Shown here piece by piece: positions 9,776-16,972 of a stretch of 64,000 bases of DNA (the stretch's first letter is position 1; each line of letters starts with the position of its first letter). Source of the stretch: Stutzerimonas kunmingensis (GTDB lineage Bacteria > Pseudomonadota > Gammaproteobacteria > Pseudomonadales > Pseudomonadaceae). The translations under genes and the position numbers were made by a program. Below the pieces are notes generated by a model that was not told where the DNA came from, made no database searches, and saw only the letters and a program-made list of their open reading frames with translations. The stretch covers positions 372,001 through 436,000 of the forward strand of contig NZ_PISM01000004.1 in NCBI RefSeq assembly GCF_002929225.1, read 5' to 3'.

Positions 9776-10147
9776 CTACCTTGAAAATCGCCGCATGTAT
9801 GCAAGTGATTCAATTTTTGTGCGCTTATCTTGATACTTACCCGCCGCGAAGTACCCATAAAAGCCACCGTCTTTGTCTACGATGACCGGAGGATTTGACG
9901 CATACTTATTCCATGGGCTCTTGTCACTGTATTTAGAACCGTAGTCACCGTACTTATTCCAAATACTTTTGTCGTTATATTTGGAGCCGTAATCCCCGTA
10001 CTTATTACAAACCGAACCGTCGTCGTACTTCCCGCAATTTAGGCAGCCGATAAATTCATCGTGGTTCTTGCCGCCAAACAGAAGCAAAGCCTCGGCAGCG
10101 TTTACGCTCGAACTACAAAGAATGATGATTATTGCGATGTATCTCAT
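9776..10147 (-). CDS. Cassette protein: secreted, tandem-repeat (NKYGDYGSKY) family
   Basis: It has 123 residues. A signal peptide (MRYIAIIII...SSVNA) is followed by GCLNCGKYD and two near-identical copies of a module NKYGDYGSKY-x-DKS-x-W, then PPVIVDKDGGFYGYF. I recognise this as a recurrent small periplasmic/secreted family of unknown function. The ATG at 10147 lies just inside the upstream attC; the frame is open further up but only through attC sequence. The last residues (MRRFSR) may come from flanking DNA, since no attC follows and the junction is near, so the native C-terminus could be lost. Confidence 0.7.
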   Translation of the reverse strand: MRYIAIIIILCSSSVNAAEALLLFGGKNHDEFIGCLNCGKYDDGSVCNKYGDYGSKYNDKSIWNKYGDYGSKYSDKSPWNKYASNPPVIVDKDGGFYGYFAAGKYQDKRTKIESLAYMRRFSR

Positions 10148-10153
10148 ATTGAT

Positions 10154-10229
10154 GCCTAACGTTTGGTTAAGGGGCCGCGGAACGCGGTCCCGAGTGAGCG
10201 AAGCGAACGACTTGAACCAGTAGTTATAA
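10154..10229 (-). repeat. attC site 14 (Pseudomonas-type, 76 bp)
   Basis: On the minus strand it begins at TTATAAC and ends in the crossover box GTTAGGC (plus-strand GCCTAAC at 10154-10160). The centre has GGGGCCGCGGAACGCGGTCCC and GAGTGAGCGAAGCGAACGA, the shared type found along the array. It closes the cassette of the 10250-10717 gene. Confidence 0.9.
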
Positions 10230-10249
10230 GCAAACACTCGGTCGGATTT

Positions 10250-10717
10250 TTAATTTTGCCTTTCTAATATGCCGTAGACGTCGGCGCCTGCTTTTTCTAG
10301 GGACTCCTCCGCACTGAAACCTTTTTCTTGATATTGCCGTTGGCGAGTTTCTATTTTATTTAAAATTGAATTGTTTGCCTGTTCTTCTGTGAAGCCTTTT
10401 TTGCTCATTAGAAGTTTGACAAGTGCGGTATGTTTTTTGATGAGCGCGTTTAGTTCAAGCATTTTGTCTGGTGCTAAGCCAGTGCTGCGTCTATTTATTT
10501 CGTTGGTTAGTTCTTGGATTTTATTTGTATAGAACTCATATTTAGTATTGTCGCCAGCTTTTATGCTGAGGTGGGCGCGTTGTTCAAATTGGTTTTTGTA
10601 TTTAATAAGTTCTGCGTCGAGCATTTTTGTGACGTCGCGCGACTCAAGACTTTGCCCGCCTTTTATTAGTAAAAACAAGATGACTGAAGCGATAATTATC
10701 CCTATGAGTATTTCCAT
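10250..10717 (-). CDS. Cassette protein: membrane-anchored coiled-coil protein of unknown function
   Basis: It has 155 residues: one N-terminal membrane helix (about residues 3-22, IGIIIASVILFLLI) and then a long charged helical region with heptad character. The C-terminal part, KGFTEEQANNSILNKI and KGFSAEESLEKAG, looks like two related short helices. I place the start at ATG 10717 because GGAG lies 9 bases upstream; an ATG at 10726 directly abuts that GGAG. It is AT-rich compared with the core genome. No function can be assigned. Confidence 0.7.
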   Translation of the reverse strand: MEILIGIIIASVILFLLIKGGQSLESRDVTKMLDAELIKYKNQFEQRAHLSIKAGDNTKYEFYTNKIQELTNEINRRSTGLAPDKMLELNALIKKHTALVKLLMSKKGFTEEQANNSILNKIETRQRQYQEKGFSAEESLEKAGADVYGILERQN

Positions 10718-10737
10718 ACTGCTCATCTCCAATTTGG

Positions 10738-10814
10738 TTATAACGTTTGGTTAAGGGGCGGGCTTTAGCCCGTCCCGAGTGAGCGAAGCGAACGACTTGA
10801 ACCACTAGTTAGGT
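10738..10814 (-). repeat. attC site 13 (Pseudomonas-type, 77 bp)
   Basis: Plus-strand ends are TTATAAC (10738-10744) and GTTAGGT (10808-10814), with the shared GGGGCGGGCTTTAGCCCGTCCC hairpin and GAGTGAGCGAAGCG core. The TAA in its inner box is also the stop codon of the 10809-11252 gene. Confidence 0.92.
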
Positions 10815-11252
10815 GCCATTGTGCTGATTGATGCGCTCTTGTGAACGCTGAACAGCGCTTGCAGAAAAGTAACTAGGATGCCGAAGTATCACTGCTTCAA
10901 ATGCATAATCTTCAAGTCCCATTTCGACAAGAGCAGTGTAGCCAACTGTTTCCTCTTTTCGATTAACTGCCCGCTCAACTGCCTCAAGTATTCCATGACG
11001 CTCGATCATGGGCCATGTACGAGAAGCACGGGTTTTCTTTCCGTTCTTTGCGCTTAGCACTTGCTCGTAGGCAAATACTGCTTCTAAACACTCGCGCTCG
11101 ACGTCTGTTGTTGCGCCGTGCTCAATAGCTCTAAGTTCGACTGCGCGCTTTCTAGCGGCTAGTGCAAGATCGGGACGGCCACGCTCTGTCGCGTTTCTTT
11201 CAAAGACTACGCAGTCTTTTGGATTTTTTAGTTTCGCGATGAGGTCGGTCAT
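10809..11252 (-). CDS. Cassette protein: conserved hypothetical, about 147 residues, helical
   Basis: Soluble, mostly helical protein with a well-conserved C-terminal half (RTWPMIERHGILEAVERAV, GYTALVEMGLEDYAFEAVILRHP, SAVQRSQERI). I recognise this pattern from small proteins on plasmids and integrons, without a known function. The start at ATG 11252 follows the upstream attC directly with a weak AGG; a much longer frame runs back through attC and is rejected. The stop is the TAA inside attC 13. Confidence 0.72.
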   Translation of the reverse strand: MTDLIAKLKNPKDCVVFERNATERGRPDLALAARKRAVELRAIEHGATTDVERECLEAVFAYEQVLSAKNGKKTRASRTWPMIERHGILEAVERAVNRKEETVGYTALVEMGLEDYAFEAVILRHPSYFSASAVQRSQERINQHNGT

Positions 11253-11257
11253 GTGGT

Positions 11258-11334
11258 ACCTAACGTTCAGGTTAAGGGGCCGCGGAACGCGGTCCCGAGT
11301 GAGCGAAGCGAACGGCTTGAACCGCGTGTTAGGC
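11258..11334 (-). repeat. attC site 12 (Pseudomonas-type, 77 bp)
   Basis: Plus-strand ends are ACCTAAC (11258-11264) and GTTAGGC (11328-11334); the inner hairpin is GGGGCCGCGGAACGCGGTCCC, as in attC 14. It closes the cassette of the 11367-11708 gene. Confidence 0.9.
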
Positions 11335-11366
11335 AGGGACGCGAAACCCGAGCGGTATTCCAAAAC

Positions 11367-11708
11367 TCAAAAAATTGCCTGAGATTTGCTACATACATAA
11401 GGTGGGTCGTTTGGGTTTGGTGGTTGCCCAGGAAAAGAGATACGCATTATTCCTGTGATTCTATTTATGTTGATGGCAAAGGTATCCTGAGTGTTTGGGT
11501 ATTTTTCGTTGAAATATATTATATCCTCGTTAATTAAAGCTTTTGTTGAAATTCCAGTGCTTTTTGATGTTACTTGGGAGGTTGAGGTGTCTATTATATA
11601 GCTATATGAGCTGCCGTCTCGTTGGTTGATGCAGGATAAATTTAAGACCTCCGCGCTAGCTTGGCCTAAAAATAAAGTTGAGATTGCCAATATTATTCGA
11701 TATCTCAT
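11367..11708 (-). CDS. Cassette protein: secreted, unknown function
   Basis: It has 113 residues with a clear signal peptide (MRYRIILAISTLFLGQASA). The mature part is polar, rich in Ser, Thr, Asn and Ile, with two cysteines (LSCINQ and YVCSK) that could form a disulphide, which suits a periplasmic beta-rich protein. AGGA precedes ATG 11708. No family recognised. Confidence 0.62.
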   Translation of the reverse strand: MRYRIILAISTLFLGQASAEVLNLSCINQRDGSSYSYIIDTSTSQVTSKSTGISTKALINEDIIYFNEKYPNTQDTFAININRITGIMRISFPGQPPNPNDPPYVCSKSQAIF

Positions 11709-11779
11709 AAGTATCCTGAGTGGATTCCTGCCTGGTTATAGTTGAATTTTGTAGTGCTTCTAGGCGGGTTAGGGTAGCT

Positions 11780-11845
11780 CTTATGTCAAGGGTCGGATTT
11801 TAATCATTCTTAGTGAGCGGAGCGGGCGAACCGGTTGCTAGTTTG
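11780..11845 (-). repeat. Decayed attC site 11
   Basis: Lines up with the Pseudomonas-type attC over its inner part: GTCAAGGGTCGGATTTTA (for GTTAAGGGGCGGGCTTTA) and then AGTGAGCGGAGCGGGCGAACCGGTTGCTAG (for AGTGAGCGAAGCGAACGATTTGAACCAGTTGTTAG). Both crossover boxes are broken (TTGCTAG; no CTAAC), so the site is probably inactive. Confidence 0.65.
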
Positions 11846-12056
11846 CACTAGCACTACCCTGATGGAAGAGTCTAGCTGCCTCTGATGACACAGAGGGCCA
11901 TGTATGACCGCATTCACACTTGCAGCGATAAGATCCATTATTGTTCCGGCCCTCCACACTTACCCGTCGAAATATTTCTGAGCCTACTTTGCCACGAGCG
12001 ATATAATGACCATTATTGTCTCGGCACTTACTGCAATAGATAGACTTGGTTGTCAC
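11838..12056 (-). CDS. Cassette protein: small zinc-ribbon protein
   Basis: It has 72 residues. CSKC near the N-terminus and CKCECGHTW near the middle form a likely four-cysteine zinc ribbon with a separating beta hairpin. The start is GTG 12056 with an excellent GGAGG upstream. It ends in decayed attC 11. A nucleic-acid or protein-binding role is possible, but nothing more specific is visible. Confidence 0.62.
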   Translation of the reverse strand: MTTKSIYCSKCRDNNGHYIARGKVGSEIFRRVSVEGRNNNGSYRCKCECGHTWPSVSSEAARLFHQGSASAN

Positions 12057-12089
12057 GTGACCTCCGGTGAGCTGATATTTATTCGTATG

Positions 12090-12165
12090 GCCTAACGTTT
12101 GGTTAAGGGGCGGGCTTTAGCCCGTCCCAGTGAGCGAAGCGAGCGATTTGAACCATTTGTTAGTG
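12090..12165 (-). repeat. attC site 10 (Pseudomonas-type, 76 bp)
   Basis: Plus-strand ends are GCCTAAC (12090-12096) and GTTAGTG (12159-12165), with the shared GGGGCGGGCTTTAGCCCGTCCC hairpin. Its inner-box TAA is the stop codon of the 12160-12717 gene. Confidence 0.92.
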
Positions 12166-12717
12166 CTGTTTGAACTCGCCCGTTCTTATTCTTCTTTCTA
12201 TTTCTCGAATTATCGCCCCGGTCGCGTAATCTTTGTTGCCGCCAGTTATGGATGCAATAGTACTATGGCCGCAGTTCTCGCAAATGAAGTCGGTTTTTCT
12301 TACAGTTGAATGAAAGCTGCGGCAGGACCTGTCGTCATAGACAAGAGTTGCATCGCAGCGAGGGCAATAACACCATGCGTTTGAGACCTGATTGCCACTC
12401 CAGCTCCAGCGCCATTTAGCACCATAAATGAAGTCTTCGATGTACTTCTTAAATTCGGGCTCTTCTTGCTCGCCTTTTACAGTAATATAAATATTTACCA
12501 CACCAATAGTCGCGAAAATAAAAACTAATAGCCATAACCAGCCAGGTAGAGAATATGATGCAAGCATTGCTTCCCAGCCCCAAACTAAGCCGGACCATAA
12601 CCAAGCTATAACGCTGACGACATATCCCCGCAGTACAGGGATTGTCAGAAGAACTATCCCCGCAATCACCGAGGCAACTGCTCCGTTTCTGATCGACTTG
12701 AATGAATTTTCGCTCAT
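12160..12717 (-). CDS. Cassette protein: two-helix membrane protein with cytoplasmic zinc ribbon
   Basis: It has 185 residues. Two or three hydrophobic helices lie in the first 80 residues (AVASVIAGIVLLTIPV, the WLWSGLVWGW region, WLWLLVFIFATIGVV). They are followed by a soluble part with CYCPRC and, about 30 residues later, ICENCGH, a probable zinc-binding pair. AGAGGA precedes ATG 12717. The stop codon is supplied by attC 10. Function unknown; the layout suggests a membrane-tethered sensor or adaptor. Confidence 0.7.
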   Translation of the reverse strand: MSENSFKSIRNGAVASVIAGIVLLTIPVLRGYVVSVIAWLWSGLVWGWEAMLASYSLPGWLWLLVFIFATIGVVNIYITVKGEQEEPEFKKYIEDFIYGAKWRWSWSGNQVSNAWCYCPRCDATLVYDDRSCRSFHSTVRKTDFICENCGHSTIASITGGNKDYATGAIIREIERRIRTGEFKQH

Positions 12718-12783
12718 GGTTCCTCTTGAGCACTAACGTGGAGGTAATGGGCGCCGCGTAGCGGCGTCCCAGCAGCCCTTTAG

Positions 12784-13974
12784 GGATGGTCTGAAGTAGT
12801 CGAGTTTTTCTGACTGACTTCAGGCACTGCTGATTTTAAAGCGGGATAATGATCAAAAAACGATCACATCGCCTGCTCAATTCGATGCTTGAGCCGCTGC
12901 GAGCACCTCGCAGCGGCTATTCCTCGCATTACAAGCGCACCTCTCCTGCAGAGGTCAGTAAATGTCGGCGAGCCATCCACAGATTCGATAGCGCAAACAG
13001 CGTAACCATCTGCGACGTATTCTTCGCCAGGCTTCGGAAGCGCACCTTGGTGTAGCCAAACTGGCGCTTGATCACCCGGAACGGGTGCTCGACCTTGGCG
13101 CGCACCTGGGCTTTGGCCTTCTCGATCTTGCGCTTGGCTTTGTACAGCGCGCTGCGCTTATCCAGCTTCTTGTAAGTGCTGCGGCGGGCCGCGATCTGCC
13201 AGATGACTTCGCGGCCTTCATGTTCGGGACGCTTCTCGACGCCGGTGTAACCGGCGTCTGCGCCGACCATGTTCTCCTCGCCGTGCAGCAGCTTATCGAC
13301 CTGGGTGACATCCGCGACATTGGCTGCCGTGACCACCACGCTGTGCACCAAACCCGATTCATCGTCGACACCTATGTGTGCCTTGGCCCCGAAGTAATAC
13401 TGGTTGCCCTTCTTGGTCTGATGCATCTCTGGGTCGCGTTTGCCGTCCTTGTTCTTGGTCGAGCTCGGTGCATTGATCAACGTGGCATCGACAATGGTGC
13501 CTTGGCGCAGCGACAGGCCACGGTCACCCAGGTAGCCATTGATCACCGCCAGGATGCCAGCAGCCAGCTCGTGTTTCTCCAGCAGGCGGCGGAAGTTGAG
13601 GATGGTGGTCTCGTCAGGGATGCGCTCCAGGCTCAACCCTGCAAACTGGCGCAGGATAGTGGTCTCGTACAGCGCCTCTTCCATCGCCGGATCGCTGTAG
13701 CCAAACCAGTTCTGCATCAAATGAACCCGCAGCATCGCCATCAGCGGATAGGCCGGACGTCCGCCTTCACCCTTGGGGTAGTGGGGCTCGATCAAGGCAA
13801 CCAAACCCTTCCATGGCACTACCCGATCCATTTCGATCAAGAACAACTCTTTGCGGGTCTGCTTGCGCTTGCCGGCGTACTCGGCGTCGGAGAAAGTCAT
13901 CTGCTTCATCGGGCTACTCGGCGGGTAGGATCGGGGTATTTTGCCAAAATCAGAAAGTCTTTTTCAGAGTTTCC
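12784..13974 (-). mobile_element. IS5-family insertion sequence, 1191 bp, apparently intact
   Basis: Bounded by imperfect inverted repeats (left GGATGGTCTGAAGTAGTC, right on the other strand GGAAACTCTGAAAAAGAC, 12 of 18 matching) and by a TTAG direct repeat at 12780-12783 and 13975-13978. That repeat fits the YTAR target of the IS5 group. It encodes one full-length transposase. The 145-base left non-coding end contains CAGTGCCTG-like sequence but no other gene. Confidence 0.88.
12929..13909 (-). CDS. IS5-family transposase
   Basis: It has 326 residues and a DDE nuclease/strand transferase domain. The N-terminal part, MTFSDAEYAGKRKQTRKELFL, and GGRPAYPLMAMLRVHLMQNWFGYSD are typical of the IS5 subgroup. 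The catalytic triad is visible as D141 (TIVDATL), D218 (GADAGYTG) and E274 (KVEHPFRVIKRQFG). There is no frameshift, so the element is probably still active. Confidence 0.95.
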   Translation of the reverse strand: MKQMTFSDAEYAGKRKQTRKELFLIEMDRVVPWKGLVALIEPHYPKGEGGRPAYPLMAMLRVHLMQNWFGYSDPAMEEALYETTILRQFAGLSLERIPDETTILNFRRLLEKHELAAGILAVINGYLGDRGLSLRQGTIVDATLINAPSSTKNKDGKRDPEMHQTKKGNQYYFGAKAHIGVDDESGLVHSVVVTAANVADVTQVDKLLHGEENMVGADAGYTGVEKRPEHEGREVIWQIAARRSTYKKLDKRSALYKAKRKIEKAKAQVRAKVEHPFRVIKRQFGYTKVRFRSLAKNTSQMVTLFALSNLWMARRHLLTSAGEVRL

Positions 13975-14053
13975 TTAGGGCTGCGAATTGACCGACTTGT
14001 TATGTGAATTTATTTTTTACCGAATAGACACCGCTACGTAAATTCTAAAACTT

Positions 14054-14458
14054 CTACGCAAAATCAAAGTTCATTTTGTCAACGCCCAAATGAAGTAGTA
14101 AATCTTTCCAATTTTTCATACATACATTTACTACTTTACCTTTGAATCCCGGGTTAGCCGACAAAAACCTGTTTGATTGCTTCCACATAATCAAACCTGT
14201 GTGTTTATCTATCACACCCTGACCAATTGCGTCACAAATATTCCCAACCAGCGAATTAAAGAAGAAATCAGCAACTGATGACCCTTCATCCTCAGGATCT
14301 CGCTCCAAATACACTGATGTTACTGTTGCAACAATCTCCTTTGTTTGAATGGGATTCAGGAATTCTACCCGCTGTGCAAAAAATTGAGCAAATTCATATA
14401 AATCCTTTTTGAATTGGTCGTCTAGCTTTCGTTGACTGCTCTTGAAAAACCCGAACAT
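14054..14458 (-). CDS. Cassette protein: unknown, second gene of a two-gene cassette
   Basis: It has 134 residues, soluble, beginning MFGFFKSSQRKLDDQFKKDL; helical first half, with FFFNSLVGNICDAIGQGV in the middle. No signal peptide or known motif. GGAG is well placed before ATG 14458. No attC separates it from the 14515-14796 gene (57 bp), so the two probably moved together. Its own 3' attC is the IS-split one. Confidence 0.6.
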   Translation of the reverse strand: MFGFFKSSQRKLDDQFKKDLYEFAQFFAQRVEFLNPIQTKEIVATVTSVYLERDPEDEGSSVADFFFNSLVGNICDAIGQGVIDKHTGLIMWKQSNRFLSANPGFKGKVVNVCMKNWKDLLLHLGVDKMNFDFA

Positions 14459-14514
14459 AACTACTCCAACGCATATAATAAAGAAGCTAATTTATTGAGT
14501 ATCTTGGATTACTT

Positions 14515-14796
14515 CTAACTCATCACATCGAGAGAAACAAATCGATATTTGCAAAACCGATCATTTGAAAAATATGGCTTTACGATTTCCTTAACTTGTT
14601 TCTCATCAATTTTATCATCAACATCAATATTCAGCGAGTCTCCACTTCTGCTAACGGATAAAACGCCAACCTCTGATGCAATATCATCTAGAAGTCCATT
14701 TGCGTACATCGCATAGTCATCTTCATCCACCAGATATGGGCATTCCGAACCCAAGTCGGAATGATTAATTGGTCTAATTCTCAGTATAAACTGCAT
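14515..14796 (-). CDS. Cassette protein: small acidic protein, first gene of a two-gene cassette
   Basis: It has 93 residues, rich in Asp/Glu (LVDEDDYAMYANGLLDDIASE, IDVDDKIDEKQVKEIV), with an alternating strand/helix pattern. Very strong AAAGGAGG before ATG 14796. With the 134-residue partner it could be an immunity/effector-like, toxin-antitoxin-like or other paired system, but no family is recognised and this is only inferred from the pairing. Confidence 0.6.
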   Translation of the reverse strand: MQFILRIRPINHSDLGSECPYLVDEDDYAMYANGLLDDIASEVGVLSVSRSGDSLNIDVDDKIDEKQVKEIVKPYFSNDRFCKYRFVSLDVMS

Positions 14797-14852
14797 GTAA
14801 CCTCCTTTTTCATAGAAATCATGTTGCCAATTCAACCGCAGGTAGTCTTTTC

Positions 14853-14930
14853 ACATAACGCCCGGCTCATGCGCCGGTTTGGAGCCGCGAAGCGGCGGAA
14901 AATCGGTCGCTGTGCAGCCGATTGTTATGC
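14853..14930 (-). repeat. attC site 8 (non-Pseudomonas type, 78 bp)
   Basis: Plus-strand ends are ACATAAC (14853-14859) and GTTATGC (14924-14930). The interior (CGCCCGGCTCATGCGCCGG, GGAGCCGCGAAGCGGCGG) differs completely from the common type, which suggests a cassette of other origin. Its TAA is the stop of the 14925-15398 gene. Confidence 0.85.
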
Positions 14931-15398
14931 CTTCTGCCGATCAGAAGCACCAGCAGTTTCATAGTAAAACTCACGCAATTCTGGAATCGGGTTCCCACCT
15001 TCCGCTTGCTTGTAATGCTTGGTCAGCCACGTGATTAAATTGTGGCGAAATGTGATTTTTGAGTCTGCATATTCGAACCGCTTAGCGTGGAAGTTGCGAC
15101 CTTTCTCGTATTCGTTGAACTCTTCTCTGGAGACAGGGCTTCCGTCAATTTCAAATCTCGCGCCATCAGTTCCATAGGTCACTTTGACCTTTCGGTTGTA
15201 TCTATTATTCAGAAACCACCGATCATTCTCACACATCATTATTAGCGTGCTCAGATGGTCGGTTAAGATCCATTTACCGATGGCAAAATGAAGCACCAAA
15301 TCCCTGAGAACTAATAGCGCTGGCATTACCACATAGGTGAATGCCCCCGCGAGCATCAGCTTCAAGATGGCGCTCCAAGAGATGTCAAAAGTCTCCAT
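14925..15398 (-). CDS. Cassette protein: membrane protein of unknown function
   Basis: It has 157 residues. A hydrophobic N-terminal region (ILKLMLAGAFTYVVMPALLVL) forms one or two membrane helices, followed by a basic/acidic soluble domain (CENDRWFLNNRYNRKVKV, RFEIDGSPVSREEFNEYEKG). AAGGAG lies before ATG 15398; an upstream in-frame ATG at 15425 is inside attC 7 and rejected. It ends inside attC 8. No known family. Confidence 0.65.
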   Translation of the reverse strand: METFDISWSAILKLMLAGAFTYVVMPALLVLRDLVLHFAIGKWILTDHLSTLIMMCENDRWFLNNRYNRKVKVTYGTDGARFEIDGSPVSREEFNEYEKGRNFHAKRFEYADSKITFRHNLITWLTKHYKQAEGGNPIPELREFYYETAGASDRQKA

Positions 15399-15412
15399 GC
15401 TTCTCCTTGTGG

Positions 15413-15487
15413 GCATAACGCCCAAAGCAGCGGCGCGCGTTAGCGCGTCCAGCCACGAAGTGGCGATGCTGCCTTTGCTTGTTATGT
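15413..15487 (-). repeat. attC site 7 (non-Pseudomonas type, 75 bp)
   Basis: Plus-strand ends are GCATAAC (15413-15419) and GTTATGT (15481-15487). The interior GCGGCGCGCGTTAGCGCGTCC and CCACGAAGTGGCGATGCTGC belongs to neither the common type nor attC 8. Confidence 0.85.
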
Positions 15488-15488
15488 G

Positions 15489-15911
15489 TTACTGAGCCGG
15501 TTCTTTTTTGCGCCAATTTGCGTACTCCATTAGCTCACCGAATGGACAGTTGTTGCCACGCCATTCCCAGCGCACGACCGTACCAGAACTGTCAACTTCC
15601 AGAACCCTTTGGCAACTGCCTTGAATGGCGTAACCACCCGATGTAGTAGAAGTTGCATATACAGAGTTGCCATATACCGACCCAGTTGTATTTGTTGTTT
15701 GTGGTATATAGGCAGATTTATTGTGGTGCCAGATATAAAGTTTTCGGCCTTGGAACTCTCTTTCTTCATGTGGGTAGCCCCATTGAGCTACAATCTCATT
15801 TATATTTGAGCCTTCCCAAGAAGACATAATTCCATTCATTGTCTTGGTGGTTGAGCAACCAGCCAAAACCAATAGCATGGTTGCTACAGCGATAATTTTT
15901 AATAGAGTCAC
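15489..15911 (-). CDS. Cassette protein: lipoprotein, paralogue of the 19279-19650 product
   Basis: It has 140 residues with a lipoprotein signal (LLVLAGCSTT, lipobox Cys about residue 19). The mature part has SWEGSNINEIVAQWGYP, GRKLYIW, a Tyr/Ser/Thr/Gly-rich middle, a Cys after GSCQ and VVRWEWRGNNCPF. The same spaced pattern occurs in the first cassette product, so the two are distant paralogues. Start GTG 15911 with GGAG 8 bases upstream. Probably outer-membrane anchored; function unknown. Confidence 0.75.
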   Translation of the reverse strand: MTLLKIIAVATMLLVLAGCSTTKTMNGIMSSWEGSNINEIVAQWGYPHEEREFQGRKLYIWHHNKSAYIPQTTNTTGSVYGNSVYATSTTSGGYAIQGSCQRVLEVDSSGTVVRWEWRGNNCPFGELMEYANWRKKEPAQ

Positions 15912-15927
15912 TGTGATCTCCTTTTAC

Positions 15928-16003
15928 ACATAACGTTTGGCTAAGGGGCGGGCTTTAGCCCGTCCCAGTGAGCACAGCGAACGATTTGAGCCAGTTGTTA
16001 GGC
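15928..16003 (-). repeat. attC site 6 (Pseudomonas-type, 76 bp)
   Basis: Plus-strand ends are ACATAAC (15928-15934) and GTTAGGC (15997-16003), with shared hairpin GGGGCGGGCTTTAGCCCGTCCC. A small variation (GAGCACAGCG for GAGCGAAGCG) marks it from its neighbours. Confidence 0.92.
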
Positions 16004-16027
16004 TTCAATTACTCTGATTCTGTTGAT

Positions 16028-16387
16028 TTATCTGTCCTTTACAATGGCTGCGCCATCAAAGTCTGAGATATCAAGGAGCCCATAGAAGCCTGCACATAAC
16101 TTGATAGAGTCTCGCATTGATACCAGCATATCGTACATACCACCACCTCGTGCTTCATCTGCTGCCACGATGTCACGTACACTAACTTCTGATCCAGCGC
16201 TCTGAGCTAGACGAATATCTAAGTAGTTTCCGCCGTAACCATCCAGTCCGGCGACATGATAGCCGACAGCTCGTGCTTGTTTCTCCGTGCACGCGCGTAA
16301 TTTATTTACATCAGTAGCTTCAGCATTTGCAGAAAGCGTGAATGTGAATATCGAAAAGGCCCCAAATGCAACGATTGTCATGTTCAT
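16028..16387 (-). CDS. Cassette protein: secreted, unknown function
   Basis: It has 119 residues with a signal peptide (MNMTIVAFGAFSIFTFTLSANA). The mature domain has two cysteines (RACTEKQ and KLCAGF), GLDGYGGNYLDIRLAQ and MYDMLVSMRDSIKLC, suggesting a small disulphide-bonded periplasmic protein. ATG 16387 has GAGA upstream; ATG 16381 is the alternative. No attC lies between this gene and 16502-16846. Confidence 0.65.
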   Translation of the reverse strand: MNMTIVAFGAFSIFTFTLSANAEATDVNKLRACTEKQARAVGYHVAGLDGYGGNYLDIRLAQSAGSEVSVRDIVAADEARGGGMYDMLVSMRDSIKLCAGFYGLLDISDFDGAAIVKDR

Positions 16388-16501
16388 GTGTTTCTCGTGA
16401 TTCTGGCTGTGTCAGGAGATCTAATAGATATAACTTTGGAGCGTGCAACGTCGCTGGAAGCATAGCCAAATAACTTTTATGGTTTACACAGGAGATGTGG
16501 T

Positions 16502-16846
16502 CTATTCATTTAGACACACAGCAATAGCGTCAATGGCTTTGACTGCATTGTCCACGCCGTGCTTGCCAGCATCAGGGATGTCACTCTTTCGTAGCATATA
16601 AAATTCGCCATAACTATAGTCGATATAGGTTTTTTGAAATCCTGTGTACGCGCCAAATTTATTTTTAGCGTTCAATTCGAAGCAATATGTATTTAGATGG
16701 AGGGTGATGTTGCGAATCAAGACGGAGCTTGGGTCGTATAGGTTGCTGTTAGCAGATATTAGCGACTTAATTTTATCTTCATCGGATTGCATACAGCCTG
16801 TGCATATTGCGGTGGTTAATATTATTAATAAATAACTGCGTGCCAT
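16502..16846 (-). CDS. Cassette protein: small lipoprotein, unknown function
   Basis: It has 114 residues with a lipobox (LTTAICTGCMQS, Cys18). The mature part starts with DEDKIKSLISANSNLYDPSSVLIRN and contains YTGFQKTYIDYS; this layout (stretch after a lipobox with DPxSxxFRN-like sequence) is common in small phage/plasmid lipoproteins. AGGAG is near ATG 16846. The 114-bp gap to the next gene has only a vague attC resemblance. Confidence 0.65.
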   Translation of the reverse strand: MARSYLLIILTTAICTGCMQSDEDKIKSLISANSNLYDPSSVLIRNITLHLNTYCFELNAKNKFGAYTGFQKTYIDYSYGEFYMLRKSDIPDAGKHGVDNAVKAIDAIAVCLNE

Positions 16847-16893
16847 GTGATTCTCCTTGATTTATATGTGTTTAAGGAAGAGATTGCTGTTTT

Positions 16894-16969
16894 GCCTAAC
16901 GTTTGGTTAAGGGGCGGGCTTTAGCCCGTCCCAGTGAGCGAAGCGAACGATTTGAACCAGTTGTTATAC
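16894..16969 (-). repeat. attC site 5 (Pseudomonas-type, 76 bp)
   Basis: Plus-strand ends are GCCTAAC (16894-16900) and GTTATAC (16963-16969), with shared GGGGCGGGCTTTAGCCCGTCCC hairpin and AGTGAGCGAAGCGAACGATTTG. Confidence 0.92.
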
Positions 16970-16972
16970 CCG

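Larger units (their letters stand above)
12731..14005 (-). repeat. attC site 9, split by the IS5-family insertion
   Basis: Left half 12731-12783 (starting CACTAAC) and right half 13979-14005 (ending GTTATGT) join into an 80-bp attC once the IS and one TTAG copy are removed. The outer arms pair as expected (GGAGGTAAT against GGTCAAT with one unpaired C), and the centre becomes GCAGCCCTTTAGGGCTGC. It is not the Pseudomonas type. It closes the two-gene cassette 14054-14796. Confidence 0.82.

Noticed and set aside
13085..13978. A 297-codon plus-strand open frame in the IS
   Set aside because: Antisense shadow of the transposase, which has an intact DDE triad.
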